Shown in pieces: positions 9,164 to 18,425 of a stretch of DNA of 64,000 bases. The notes beneath the pieces are model-generated. The model saw only the letters and a list, made by a program, of their open reading frames with translations, ran no database searches and was not told the DNA's origin. Numbering within the stretch: position 1 is the first letter of the stretch; every line of letters begins with the position of its first letter. Made by a program: the position numbers and the translations under genes. Source of the stretch: Planctomycetota bacterium (GTDB taxonomy: Bacteria; Planctomycetota; Phycisphaerae; Phycisphaerales; UBA1924); assembly GCA_018242605.1 (NCBI GenBank), contig JAFEBP010000011.1, forward strand, positions 25,546 to 89,545. Direction: 5' to 3'.

Positions 9164-10192
9164 ATGACGACCGGACAAATCGCCGAGGCTGTCGGGGCAG
9201 AACTGATCGGAAGCCCCGACATTTCAATCAATCGCCTGGACGCCGCTGACCGTGCGACCGAGGGGACGTTGACGTTCCTGCGCTCCACGAAGTACGCCGC
9301 GGCGTGGAACAACGGCAAGGCCAGCGCGGTGCTGGTGGCTCGCGATGTTCCGCTCAACATGGTGCTTGAAGACGTTGACACCAAACGTCCTGCGCCCGGC
9401 CGCGCCGTGCTCGTCGTGGCGGATGCCGACGCGGCGATGATCAAGGCGTTGAACATTTTCGCTCCCAAACCAGCGCCGCCCGCCGCGGGGGCGCACCCCA
9501 GCGCCGTGATCGATGCGACGGCCCGGGTGGACCCCGCCGCCAGCATCGGCCCCAACTGCACGGTGGGCGCGGGGGCGGAAGTCCGTGCCGGCGCGGTGCT
9601 CGTGGGGAACGTTTTTGTCGGATGCGGCGCGCGCGTGGGCGAGGGCTCGGTGCTGCACCCGTGCGTGGCGGTGCTGGAACGGTGCGAGGTGGGCCGCGGC
9701 TGCATCCTTCACTCCGGCGTCATCATCGGCGCGGACGGGTTCGGCTACCACCCCAGCCCTGACGGCAGGGGCCTCGTGAAGATCCCGCACATTGGCAACG
9801 TCGTCATCGATGACGGCGTGGAAATCGGCGCCAACACGTGCATCGATCGGGGCAAGTTCGGCAGCACCGTAGTGGGCGCAGGCACCAAGATTGACAACCT
9901 CGTGCAGGTGGGGCACAACTGCCGCATCGGCCGCTGTTGCATCATCTGCGGCAACGTGGGTCTCTCGGGGTCGATCACGATTGGCGACGGCGTCATGATC
10001 GGCGGCGGCGTGGGCATCGCAGACAATCTTGAGGTCGGTTCCGGGGCCAGGATCGGCGCCAACGCGGGCGTCATCAACAACGTCCCCGCCGGGCAGACTT
10101 ACCTTGGAACTCCGGCGGGCCCGGTTTCGGAGTGGAAGCGCATCTACGCCTTCATTCGACGCGTGGGCCGCAAGCGAGCGGCCGAGATTTAG
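9164..10192 (+). CDS. lpxD: UDP-3-O-acylglucosamine N-acyltransferase LpxD
   Basis: 342 residues from ATG 9164 (GTG two codons upstream also possible). An N-terminal uridine-binding region ([14 protein letters not shown], then a stretch with [11 protein letters not shown]) is followed by a long left-handed beta-helix of hexapeptide repeats including [16 protein letters not shown] and a segment with DNLVQVGHN that contains the catalytic His of the family. LpxD adds the N-linked hydroxyacyl chain to UDP-3-O-acylglucosamine, the third step of lipid A synthesis. Length and motif order are canonical, which supports a real LPS-type outer membrane. It stands alone here, without lpxA, fabZ or lpxC. 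Confidence 0.93.
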   Translation: MTTGQIAEAVGAELIGSPDISINRLDAADRATEGTLTFLRSTKYAAAWNNGKASAVLVARDVPLNMVLEDVDTKRPAPGRAVLVVADADAAMIKALNIFAPKPAPPAAGAHPSAVIDATARVDPAASIGPNCTVGAGAEVRAGAVLVGNVFVGCGARVGEGSVLHPCVAVLERCEVGRGCILHSGVIIGADGFGYHPSPDGRGLVKIPHIGNVVIDDGVEIGANTCIDRGKFGSTVVGAGTKIDNLVQVGHNCRIGRCCIICGNVGLSGSITIGDGVMIGGGVGIADNLEVGSGARIGANAGVINNVPAGQTYLGTPAGPVSEWKRIYAFIRRVGRKRAAEI

Positions 10193-10383
10193 TCCCGCGT
10201 TGCTTATCGGTCTCCGAGAATCTTCGCCGAGATCGACTTGGTGCTGCAAGGAACTGATCCGCCCCACGAAGGGCCGCGGAAGTTCCTTGCGTTACGCGCC
10301 GTTTTCCGGTAACGTGTTGAGTTGGACATTGGCACTCGCCCGCGACGAGATACGCCGCGGTTTTCGCACACTTGGAGATCGCC

Positions 10384-12591
10384 ATGAACATCGCACCCAT
10401 CCGCCGATCTTCCCGCCTGTCTGGCATGGCGCTGCGTGCGATTGTCATGCTCGCCGGCGCGGCGTCACCGCCCGTGCAAGCCCAGTCGTTCTACAACATC
10501 CCGCCCATGCCAAACCTGCAGACCAGTTGGATCGGCGGGCTGAGCGGGGACGGCAACACGGTGGTCGGCTGGAGTTGGAACGGACCGGACCGGGCCTACC
10601 GATGGACTGTCGCGGGCGGCCGCCAGGAGATCCCGCTTGCTCTGGGCGGATACGAATCGCAAGCGCTGGGCGTGAGCGATGACGGCAATGTGATCGCCGT
10701 CAATCTGCGCCTGCCCAACGGTTGGCACGGGTACAAGTGGACCGCCGCGGGCGGGTATCAGGACTTGGGCGTCTATGGCAGCGGCCAATGGCAGACCATT
10801 TCGGGCGTTTCGCGCGACGGACTGACGTTCTTCGGCCAGACGCACCGGTGGCTCGTGAGTTCCGGCTCGTCATGGGCCTATCGCTGGACGCCGTCGGGTG
10901 GATTCCAGATCTTTCCGCCGCCGGCGGGTTACGGGGACGGCTATGCGATGGCCTCGAACTACAACGGATCCTACATCGGCGGTCAACTGCGGACGCTGAG
11001 TTCGGGCAACGGCGACGCCATGCGGTGGGACGCCGCGGGCAACCGCACGTACCTGGGCACGCTCCCCAACGGCGGTCTGTACGACCTTGTGAAAGCGATG
11101 AGCAATGACGGCCTGACGGTGGTGGGGAGCAGTGCCGGTCCCGGCCTTGTGTACCGCGCCTTCCGTTGGCGCGACCTGGGCGGCGGAGCGTACTCGATGG
11201 AGGACCTGGGTCGCCTGCCCGGCACCACACAGGCTTTCGCCGACGCGGTGACGCGCGAGGGCTCGGTGGTGCTCGGCTCCTGCACAGGCGGCGGCGCGGA
11301 CAAGGCCTTTATGTTCGCGGGCGATATCGGGATGATCGATCTGTTCACGTGGCTCCCCGCGATGGGTTTCAACATCTCCGGATTCCTGAACTTCAACGAA
11401 GTGTCCGCCGTGAGCAACGACGGCACGGTGATCGCGGGCACAGGTAATTACGGCGGCGAGCGACGCGCGTGGGTGGCGCGGGGGATCCCGTGCATGCACA
11501 AGCCCACGATCCTGTCTTCGCCCACGGACCAGGGCTTCTGCTTCGGCGGCACGGCGACGTTCAGCACTTCCGCGGGCGGCACATACACGGGCAATCTCAC
11601 GTATGCGTGGCTCAAAGACGGCGTGCTGCTTTCGAACGGGCCCACCGCGGCGGGAGGGCTCATTTCGGGGGCCAACTCCCCCACCATCACCATCGCCAAT
11701 GCGCAGGGCGGCGACTCGGGGGTGTACGAGTGCTGGGTGTCCAATCGCTGCGGCGGAGCCGCGAGCGGGCAGGCCACGCTGAACGTGACGCCGGGACCGA
11801 CGTTTGACTACCTGCCCTTCAACACGAGCGTGTGCGTCAACAACGTGGCGTCGCTGGGATGCCAGGCCAGCCCATACCGGGGCACGACGTACCAGTGGTA
11901 CCGCTACTACGACTACGGCTTCTTTCAGTTCAGTCTCCCCGTGAGTGACGGTGTCACCAGTTCGGGCACGACCATCACCGGCTCCCAGAGCCCCACGATG
12001 CTCTTCTCGAACACCAAGGGCGACGTTGCGGGCAGCTACTGGTGCTATGTCACCGGCACTTGCGCCACCGCCGCGACGCCGATCGCGGTGCTCTCCGTGC
12101 TGGCGGGACCGCCGGTCATCACGACACAGCCGTTTGATTCCATCTCCTGCGCCGCGGGCCCGGCGCCGTTCAGCGTCGTCGTCCCGGCCTCCAACGGGCC
12201 GTACACGTATCAGTGGTACCACGAGACATCACCCAACGTGTACGCGCCGGTGTACGACGGCCCCACCGGCGGCTGGGGTGGATGTGGATTCGCAATCGGC
12301 TCGGGCACCGCCACCCTCACGCTCACGGGCTACCCCAACATGCTCGACGCGGACGGGGTGAAGTTCCGGTGTGTTGTGATCAACGCGTGCGGCCCCACCA
12401 ACAGCCTCCCGGCGCAGCTCACGATCTGCCCCGGCGACTTCAACTGCGACGGCGGCGTGGACGGGGGCGACGTGACGGACTTCTATACCGCCTGGGGCAA
12501 CGGCGATGCCGCCGCGGACCTCAACTGCGATGGGGGCGTGGACAACGGCGACGTGCAGGTGTTCTTCGCGCACTGGTCGAACGGTTGTTGA
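10384..12591 (+). CDS. Secreted HAF-repeat / Ig-like protein with terminal Gly-Cys dockerin-type module
   Basis: 735 residues beginning with a basic, hydrophobic signal peptide (cleavage likely after VQAQ, near residue 34). Residues ~40-355 carry repeated units of the form LSxDGxxVVG..A.RWT, matching HAF extracellular repeats. Residues ~365-680 are Ig-like segments with many paired Cys. The C-terminus has two calcium-loop-like units, DFNCDGGVDGGDV and DLNCDGGVDNGDV, each followed by an aromatic-rich helix, and ends in Gly-Cys. This matches the planctomycete GC-type dockerin-anchored proteins. A role in surface display is inferred; the sorting partner is unknown. The stop lies 6 bases from the convergent uvrC stop. 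Confidence 0.82.
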   Translation: MNIAPIRRSSRLSGMALRAIVMLAGAASPPVQAQSFYNIPPMPNLQTSWIGGLSGDGNTVVGWSWNGPDRAYRWTVAGGRQEIPLALGGYESQALGVSDDGNVIAVNLRLPNGWHGYKWTAAGGYQDLGVYGSGQWQTISGVSRDGLTFFGQTHRWLVSSGSSWAYRWTPSGGFQIFPPPAGYGDGYAMASNYNGSYIGGQLRTLSSGNGDAMRWDAAGNRTYLGTLPNGGLYDLVKAMSNDGLTVVGSSAGPGLVYRAFRWRDLGGGAYSMEDLGRLPGTTQAFADAVTREGSVVLGSCTGGGADKAFMFAGDIGMIDLFTWLPAMGFNISGFLNFNEVSAVSNDGTVIAGTGNYGGERRAWVARGIPCMHKPTILSSPTDQGFCFGGTATFSTSAGGTYTGNLTYAWLKDGVLLSNGPTAAGGLISGANSPTITIANAQGGDSGVYECWVSNRCGGAASGQATLNVTPGPTFDYLPFNTSVCVNNVASLGCQASPYRGTTYQWYRYYDYGFFQFSLPVSDGVTSSGTTITGSQSPTMLFSNTKGDVAGSYWCYVTGTCATAATPIAVLSVLAGPPVITTQPFDSISCAAGPAPFSVVVPASNGPYTYQWYHETSPNVYAPVYDGPTGGWGGCGFAIGSGTATLTLTGYPNMLDADGVKFRCVVINACGPTNSLPAQLTICPGDFNCDGGVDGGDVTDFYTAWGNGDAAADLNCDGGVDNGDVQVFFAHWSNGC

Positions 12592-12597
12592 GCCGGT

Positions 12598-14052
12598 TCA
12601 GTCTTCGCCCAGGGTCTTCTTGCGACGCAGGATGTGGTGGTAGTGCTGGGCGAAGCGGTGGGCCTCATCGCGGATCGCCTGGCACAGGCGCAGGCCCGGG
12701 TTTTCGCGGCCGAGCCGCACGGGCTCAGAGCGTTGCTGGATGTAGATGAGCTCTTCCTTCTTCGCGAGGGAGATTACCATGGGTGGTTTGACATTGAGCT
12801 GCTGGAAGGCCTCCAACGCCGCGTGGAGCTGGCCCAGACCGCCGTCGATGATGATCACATCTGGGTAGAGTTCGCTGCCCTCGCCGGCCTCGCGGTACCG
12901 TCGGCTCACGACTTCGCGGATGCTGGCGTAGTCGTCGTTGCCACCGTCGACGCTCTTGATGCGGAATCGGCGGTACTCGCTCTTGAAGGGCTTTCCGTCG
13001 ATGAAACAGACTTTGCTCCCGACCGTCTCCCCGCCGCCCAGGTGCGCGATGTCGATGCACTCCATGCACCGGATGGGCTCCTCCAGCCCGAGCGTGCGCT
13101 GGAGGCTCTTGATCGCCTTGTCCGGCTCCAGGATGATGTTCTCGGTTTCGGGCTGCCAGCCGTCCTTGCGGTCGGCCCGCTCGTCGAGCCGCTCGATGGC
13201 CTTGATCTGATCGCGCAGGGCCGCGGCCTTCTCGAAGCGCAGTGCCTGGGCCTCGGCCTGCATCTGCTCGCGCAGTTCACGCAGCATGACGCTGCGCTTG
13301 CTGTCCAAGAACCGCACGAACCGGTCCACATCCGCCCCGTATTCCTCTTTGGTGATCTTGTCGGCGCATGGCCCGGTGCACTGGTTGATGGCGTAGAGCA
13401 AGCACGGCCGAAACCGCTTGTTCTTCTCGTCGCCCGCGATGATGTCGAGCCGGCAGGTGCGGAACTTGAAGACGCGCTGGAGCACCTGCACGGCCTCGCG
13501 CAGCGAGCCGGCATTCGCGAAGGGCCCGAAGACCTTGGCGCCCTTGAGCAGCTTCCGGAGGTCCTCGTCGCCCGCGCCGGTGGGGTTGCGGGTCACGAAC
13601 ACGCGAGGGAAATCTTCATTCTGCGTTACCGCCAGGTAAGGAAACGTCTTGTCGTCCGTGAGCCGCACGTTGAAACGGGGCCGCACATCCTTGATCAGCC
13701 GGTTCTCGGTGAGCAGCGCCTCCCACTCGCTCTCGCACTGGAGGATCTCGAAATCGTGCACGATATCGAGCATCGGCTGCTTCTGGTATCCCAGCGCGGT
13801 GGAGGGCAGAAAGTAGCTGGACACACGGTCGGGCAGGTTGAGCGCCTTGCCGACGTAGAGCACCACGCCCTTGTGGTCCTTCATGAGGTACACGCCGGGC
13901 GACTTCACCAGCCCGCGGGCCTTGCGGTTAAGGCGGACCATCCGCTCATCGAAGGACTCGGTGCCCCAGGGCGGCGGCGAGTCCGCCGCGGCGAAGCCCT
14001 CGGCGTCAACAGGCTGTGGGATCGGATCATCGGGCACGGCCAATCGTATCAA
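12598..14052 (-). CDS. uvrC: UvrC-type excinuclease subunit lacking the C-terminal HhH region
   Basis: 484 residues. The GIY-YIG nuclease runs from residue ~51 (PGVYLMKDHKG...VLYVGKA), a Cys-rich linker holds CLLYAINQCTGPC, a UVR motif sits near FEKAAALRDQIKAIE, and an RNase H-like endonuclease follows with ECIDIAHLGG and IIIDGGLGQL. The protein stops after the HRFAQHYH region with RRKKTLGED and has no (HhH)2 domain, against the usual ~600 residues. UvrC makes the two incisions of nucleotide excision repair, and the HhH tail normally helps DNA binding and 5' incision. The start is TTG 14052; GTG 14037 is an alternative. Fifteen residues of conserved sequence before the stop look normal, so a late frameshift is not evident. 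Confidence 0.9.
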   Translation of the reverse strand: MIRLAVPDDPIPQPVDAEGFAAADSPPPWGTESFDERMVRLNRKARGLVKSPGVYLMKDHKGVVLYVGKALNLPDRVSSYFLPSTALGYQKQPMLDIVHDFEILQCESEWEALLTENRLIKDVRPRFNVRLTDDKTFPYLAVTQNEDFPRVFVTRNPTGAGDEDLRKLLKGAKVFGPFANAGSLREAVQVLQRVFKFRTCRLDIIAGDEKNKRFRPCLLYAINQCTGPCADKITKEEYGADVDRFVRFLDSKRSVMLRELREQMQAEAQALRFEKAAALRDQIKAIERLDERADRKDGWQPETENIILEPDKAIKSLQRTLGLEEPIRCMECIDIAHLGGGETVGSKVCFIDGKPFKSEYRRFRIKSVDGGNDDYASIREVVSRRYREAGEGSELYPDVIIIDGGLGQLHAALEAFQQLNVKPPMVISLAKKEELIYIQQRSEPVRLGRENPGLRLCQAIRDEAHRFAQHYHHILRRKKTLGED

Positions 14053-14100
14053 ACGCCCCCCACGGCGCGCGAACCACGCCTCGCCGAGGTGTCCGCGGGT

Positions 14101-15174
14101 TCAAACAGCTGGTTGCGACACCAAGAGGTCTCCGGTCGTCGAGCCCTCCCGCTCCACCACGTACAGGTACTCCTTGTTGGTCAGGTGCCCCACCTTGCCC
14201 ACTTTCTCTCCTTGCGGGTTGTAGATCCCGATCTGGGCTCCCACGTACCGCTTGTAATCATTCACGATCGTGTTCACCTTCCCCGTCGGGCCCGCGACTT
14301 CTCCCAGCAGCGATTCCATCGCTTCGCGGCCGAGGTACCCCTCGTTGCTGAACGAGACGATCAGCACGGGCGCACGCACCGCCTGGAGCAGCCGCCGAAG
14401 CGTCGCGTCGAACAGTGTGCGGGAGTTGAAGGCGCTGCGGCGCTGGCGGCAGTCCTCCCGCTTGCACGCCACGCCGTAGACGGGCGGCTTATCCCACCGC
14501 ACGAGGCTCTCCCAGATGTGGTAGTTGCCTAGATAGGAATGCTGGTTGTACGGCGGGTCGATGTACGCCACGTCTGCTTCCAACGCCGCGGCGGCGTCGA
14601 ACGCATCCAATCCGTGCGCCTCGCCCTTACCGCCGGCCGCTCGGGGCAGCACATCCGGCATGCGCAGTTCAAGTTCGTTGTTCGCACGGTGCGCCCACGA
14701 TTTGAGATACGCCATCTGCAAACCCGTGGTCGAATCCACGCGGTCCGCGGCTTCCATGAGCGAGACCAGCACCACGGCTTCCAACTCGGGCGCCAACCCC
14801 TTGCGGACGATCGCCTCGCGGATCGCGTCGATCCGCTCGCCGTTCTTGGGCTGAAAGAACCGGGACTGCACGCAGAACGTGTCGGTGAAGTAGCCGGCAC
14901 GGCCGGGCATCGTGCTAAATTCCGCGATTAACCGGGTGGCGTCGTCCAATACATCCTCGCGGTCGGCCTGCACATAGCATCGGGCCAGCGTCGCGGCGTA
15001 GGCGTTGTGGTCGTTCGCCAACACCCGGTACCCGGACCGCTTGAGCGCGTGACCGACCCGCGACGTGCCGGAGAACAGATCCAGGACGGTCGTCGCCCGC
15101 GGCGCCACGGAGCGCACCGTCTCCACAATCACAGGCACCAGCGTTCGTTTAGACCCGATGTACTTGACCAACAC
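14101..15174 (-). CDS. D12-class DNA adenine-N6 methyltransferase (orphan)
   Basis: About 357 residues. The opening LVKYIGSKRTL and the FSGT motif at 34-37 (AdoMet binding) plus DPPYN at 206-210 (catalytic) are diagnostic of the Dam/D12 class. I chose GTG 15174 because GGAG sits just upstream; TTG 15171 is equally possible, and the open frame continues much further upstream only as antisense of the next gene. No restriction endonuclease gene lies nearby, so this is probably an orphan methylase or part of a dispersed system; the sequence recognised cannot be deduced. uvrC follows after 48 bases on the same strand. Confidence 0.85.
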   Translation of the reverse strand: MLVKYIGSKRTLVPVIVETVRSVAPRATTVLDLFSGTSRVGHALKRSGYRVLANDHNAYAATLARCYVQADREDVLDDATRLIAEFSTMPGRAGYFTDTFCVQSRFFQPKNGERIDAIREAIVRKGLAPELEAVVLVSLMEAADRVDSTTGLQMAYLKSWAHRANNELELRMPDVLPRAAGGKGEAHGLDAFDAAAALEADVAYIDPPYNQHSYLGNYHIWESLVRWDKPPVYGVACKREDCRQRRSAFNSRTLFDATLRRLLQAVRAPVLIVSFSNEGYLGREAMESLLGEVAGPTGKVNTIVNDYKRYVGAQIGIYNPQGEKVGKVGHLTNKEYLYVVEREGSTTGDLLVSQPAV

Positions 15175-15307
15175 TCGCTCCAAAGAAGCCTGAACAGCCC
15201 GCTGTTCCTTGATCAAAGCATACTCCGATCCACGCTCGGTGTTCCCTCCGATTGAATCCCCGGCCCGGATTCCCGGCTCCCGATCCTCGCCCCTACCATC
15301 GGCTCCT

Positions 15308-16048
15308 ATGTCGATACTGATCCTCCAGCACTCCAACAACGGCGGCCCCGGACGATTGGGCGCCTGCCTGCGAGACCATGGCTTCCGCTTCGACATCCGC
15401 CGCCCCGACTTGGGCGGCAAGGCGAACGCCATCCCCGCCGACCTTGACAACATCCACGGAGTTGTCATCCTGGGTGGCCCCATGATGGTGGCCGACACCG
15501 ACAAGCACCCCTGGCTCGCCGACGAAGTCGGGCTGATTAAACTCGCGCACACGGCGAAGTTGCCGATCATCGGGATCTGCCTGGGCGCGCAGCTCATCGC
15601 CCACGCCCTGGGCGGGAAGGTCGATTGGCGTGAAACGCCCGCGGCGGGCTTCCTGCCCACAAACGTCACGATTCCGGGTCAGACCGACACGATCATGGCT
15701 GGAATCTCGTGGCGGCACCAGCAGTTCTATACGTGCAGCCAATCCGTCACCGCCGTCCCCCCGGGGACGACGGTGCTCGCGACGGCGCACGGGACGCCCT
15801 TCGCCGCGTTTCGGCTGGGTTTGCGCACGCTCGCTTTCCAGTACCACTTCGAGTGCGATCAACCGATGATCGAGGCGCTGGGCAAGGAGCCCTGCGGCAA
15901 GCCCGGGGGCCAGTCGGTGTGCCTCAGCTCGGGCGAGCTCAAGTCGCAGATCGACTGCGACTACGCCAACTACGCCCGCCTGAGCGATCGCCTGTGCGTG
16001 AACATCGCGACGTACTGCTTCCCCGTTCGTCAGCGCATGTCGGCCTGA
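15308..16048 (+). CDS. Class I glutamine amidotransferase (GMP synthase GATase-like)
   Basis: 246 residues starting MSILILQHSNNGGPGRL. The nucleophile elbow GICLGAQLI gives Cys91, and the His-x-Glu pair of the triad is His180/Glu182 in FQYHFE. Stand-alone proteins of this type are often annotated as GMP synthase-like GATases; known relatives hydrolyse glutamine or gamma-glutamyl compounds. The C-terminus contains a Cys/Tyr-rich DCDYANYARLSDRLC region like that of related stand-alone GATases. The gene is divergent from the methylase (133-base spacer) and followed after 22 bases by a DNA glycosylase, with which it is probably co-transcribed. Substrate unknown. Confidence 0.82.
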   Translation: MSILILQHSNNGGPGRLGACLRDHGFRFDIRRPDLGGKANAIPADLDNIHGVVILGGPMMVADTDKHPWLADEVGLIKLAHTAKLPIIGICLGAQLIAHALGGKVDWRETPAAGFLPTNVTIPGQTDTIMAGISWRHQQFYTCSQSVTAVPPGTTVLATAHGTPFAAFRLGLRTLAFQYHFECDQPMIEALGKEPCGKPGGQSVCLSSGELKSQIDCDYANYARLSDRLCVNIATYCFPVRQRMSA

Positions 16049-16070
16049 AACTCGCACCGCCACGATCATC

Positions 16071-17072
16071 ATGCCGCGATTGACGCTCACACCGCCCGGC
16101 GACTACGACCTCGCTCGCGATGTCTGTTCGTACGGCTACTTCCTGCTCGCTCCCAACCGCTGGCACGTTGAAGCTCGCACGCTGACCCGCGTGCTCTCCC
16201 TTCCACGCGGGCCCGTTGGCGTGGCGATCTCACAGCCCAAGGGAAAGGCGCTGTCCGTGTGGCTCTCTCACACGCTTGACACCACCAACCGGGCCGCGGC
16301 GATCATTCAACTCACTCGCATGCTACGGCTTGATGATGACGAGGCCACGATCGCCGAGTTCCATCGCGTGGACCCTCGATTCGCCGCTTCCGGCCGCGGA
16401 CGGCTCTTCCGCTCCCCCACGCTGTTTGAAGACGTGATCAAGACCGTCACCAGTTGCAACGTCACCTGGCCAAGCACGGTGCAGATGAACCTGCGGCTCA
16501 GCGATGTCCTGGGTCACCGTATCGACGCCGAGCCCGCGCGAATCAAGGGCGCGAAAGCCCCACCGTCGAGCAGCGCGTTCCCGCTCGCCGCCACCATCGC
16601 GCGGACACGCCCGCAAACGCTGCGTGCCCGCTGCCGCGTGGGCTACCGAGACCGCCGCATCGTTGAACTCGCACGGTTGTTCCGAACACCGCCGAAGAAG
16701 GGCGGCATCGACACGGTGTTCCTCGAAGACCCGGCAACACCGGACGATGCGGTCTTCGACGCGCTGGTCGAACTCCCGGGCATCGGGCCGTACGCCGCGG
16801 CCAACATCATGCAGCTCATGGGCCGCTACGCCCGCCTGCCTCTGGACACCGAGAGCGTCCGCCACGGCCGCACGCTGCTGGGCTACAAAGGATCCTCGGC
16901 GCAGGTCATGAAGCGTCTAGACGAGCATTACGCTCCGTTCGGCCGCCACGCCTTCAGAAGCTACTGGTTCGAGCTCTGGGAGTTCTACGAGCGCAAACAC
17001 GGACCGGCCTGGGGCTGGGAGCGAGACAGCACCGGCAAGATGTTCACCGCCGCGTTGCTCAACAAAGCCTAG
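16071..17072 (+). CDS. HhH-GPD family DNA glycosylase (AlkA/OGG-like)
   Basis: 333 residues. The helix-hairpin-helix LPGIGPYAAANIM (about 235-247) is followed by the catalytic Asp259 in LPLDTESVR. An upstream ITSCN-like segment (KTVTSCNVTW, ~124-133) matches the AlkA/OGG1 superfamily, where a similar block lines the base pocket. The Lys used by bifunctional OGG1 enzymes is not present at the HhH, so a monofunctional alkyl-base glycosylase is more likely. It removes damaged bases to start base excision repair. The product lesion is inferred only at family level. It ends 14 bases from the convergent secreted-protein gene. Confidence 0.82.
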   Translation: MPRLTLTPPGDYDLARDVCSYGYFLLAPNRWHVEARTLTRVLSLPRGPVGVAISQPKGKALSVWLSHTLDTTNRAAAIIQLTRMLRLDDDEATIAEFHRVDPRFAASGRGRLFRSPTLFEDVIKTVTSCNVTWPSTVQMNLRLSDVLGHRIDAEPARIKGAKAPPSSSAFPLAATIARTRPQTLRARCRVGYRDRRIVELARLFRTPPKKGGIDTVFLEDPATPDDAVFDALVELPGIGPYAAANIMQLMGRYARLPLDTESVRHGRTLLGYKGSSAQVMKRLDEHYAPFGRHAFRSYWFELWEFYERKHGPAWGWERDSTGKMFTAALLNKA

Positions 17073-17086
17073 TTCCTCGCGTGGGT

Positions 17087-18019
17087 TCAACCCCGCCGGC
17101 GTCGGCGGCGCAGAACGAACCCCGCCAGCAGCAGCGTCGCCCCGGGCGCTGGCGCCACGGTAAACCTTGCATCGCTGATGACATTTCCCGTGGCGGCGTC
17201 GTACGCCTCGAAAGTGAATCGCCCGGTGTGGGAGAAGTCCGCCGACGCCAGCGCCTCGATCGGCCGCGGAACCCGGGCGGTCGCGAACTGCGTAAACACC
17301 ACGTCGAAGTCGGCCGCCATGACGGTGTCGAACGCGACGACAGCCGAGTAAGACAGCGCGAACGCATTGAAATCCCCCAGCGATGGATTCTGCTGCACGC
17401 TCGCCGTCCAAGCCGCGCCCCACGGACCGGTTGTTGAGAAAATGGGCGCCGAGGTGTTGTTGCTCTGCCGTTGCTCCAGCGAGGCTGTCGCGTCGAAGTA
17501 AGAAACGCCGCCGATCGTGAAACTCGAGCCGAACGTGGCCACCAGTTCCCCGGGACCGGTCAGCCCAAAGTAGTTCGCGACTCCTAGCTGACCGTCATAT
17601 CCCAGCACCGTCCGGATGCGGATCGGCGTCCCGACCGGCGTCGAGGGCGAACTCACCCGGTACGAGAGCGCTGCGGTCGTGCGTGATTCCGCCACGACTT
17701 CGTTGGGCGGCGAGAACCGCGAGTTAAAGCCAGCCGCCCACGCGTAGTTCTTCGAGTATCCGCCGATGGCGTCGAATCCGAACCTCGCCTCCCCGCGTGC
17801 GAAAGAAAAGCCGTCATGCGTCGGGTCGGAAAGTGAGTTGACCGAAGCCACGTCTCCCAAACCCGGAGGCGGCATGGTCACGGTCTGCGTCGCCGCTTGC
17901 AACGGCGAGCCCTGGTACCGAGCCGAACTCTGCACCGTTACCGCGAACTGTCCGCACGCTACGGACACAACGCCCGCTACCGAAGCCAGAATTGCAATCA
18001 CAGACACTCGCATGTTCAT
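17087..18019 (-). CDS. Secreted protein with PEP-CTERM-like tail
   Basis: 310 residues with a signal peptide (cleavage near ACGQ, residue ~24), a beta-rich middle without a recognised domain, and a C-terminal sorting signal: APAPG, a hydrophobic stretch (ATLLLAGFVL) and RRRRRRG. This tripartite tail is the PEP-CTERM type, in the PAPG variant common in planctomycetes, which is processed by an exosortase. The start ATG 18019 has AGAGGAG seven bases upstream; a second ATG follows two codons later. Function of the body is unknown. Confidence 0.8.
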   Translation of the reverse strand: MNMRVSVIAILASVAGVVSVACGQFAVTVQSSARYQGSPLQAATQTVTMPPPGLGDVASVNSLSDPTHDGFSFARGEARFGFDAIGGYSKNYAWAAGFNSRFSPPNEVVAESRTTAALSYRVSSPSTPVGTPIRIRTVLGYDGQLGVANYFGLTGPGELVATFGSSFTIGGVSYFDATASLEQRQSNNTSAPIFSTTGPWGAAWTASVQQNPSLGDFNAFALSYSAVVAFDTVMAADFDVVFTQFATARVPRPIEALASADFSHTGRFTFEAYDAATGNVISDARFTVAPAPGATLLLAGFVLRRRRRRG

Positions 18020-18425
18020 GATCTTTCTCCTCTGCGGCGTTTCCGCCGCTCGCGATCAACGTCCGAACCATTCTCTTCAAAACCGCTTCCCTGCTGCCAA
18101 GGGTCACGAAACCGACCTCTTCTACCGCCATTGCACTCCCGACGCCTCCAACTCAGCTCGATCGTCGGCTCGGTTGTTTCCAGACCCACCCTTTGCACTC
18201 ATCGCTCTGCCCACTGGGCGGTGTACTACCCACAACGTCCCGGAGCTGCCTATCGGACTCGCGTTACCGGCCACTCACACCCATTTCATGCAACTGCGTT
18301 GAAATCCTCATTGGCGCGCGGCGTTGAAATGGGTAGACTGGCTTGCCGACGGCCACGGTAGGCCACCTTCACCAGTTATGCACCGGTACCGACCGCCAAC
18401 CCAACGCACTCATCGCTTCGAGGCG
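18020..18425. other. 406-base divergent intergenic region without a gene
   Basis: This region separates two divergent secreted-protein genes and presumably holds both promoters. I see no convincing ORF, hairpin or repeat apart from the ribosome binding site for the minus-strand gene (AGAGGAG). Confidence 0.5.

Noticed and set aside
12634..14532. A 632-codon open frame on the plus strand
   Set aside because: It is antisense to uvrC and the methylase, lacks any family motif, and follows from high third-position GC on the other strand.
15175..15669. N-terminal extension of the DNA methylase frame
   Set aside because: The frame is open but antisense to the GATase gene, and the family normally begins just before the KYIGSKR motif.
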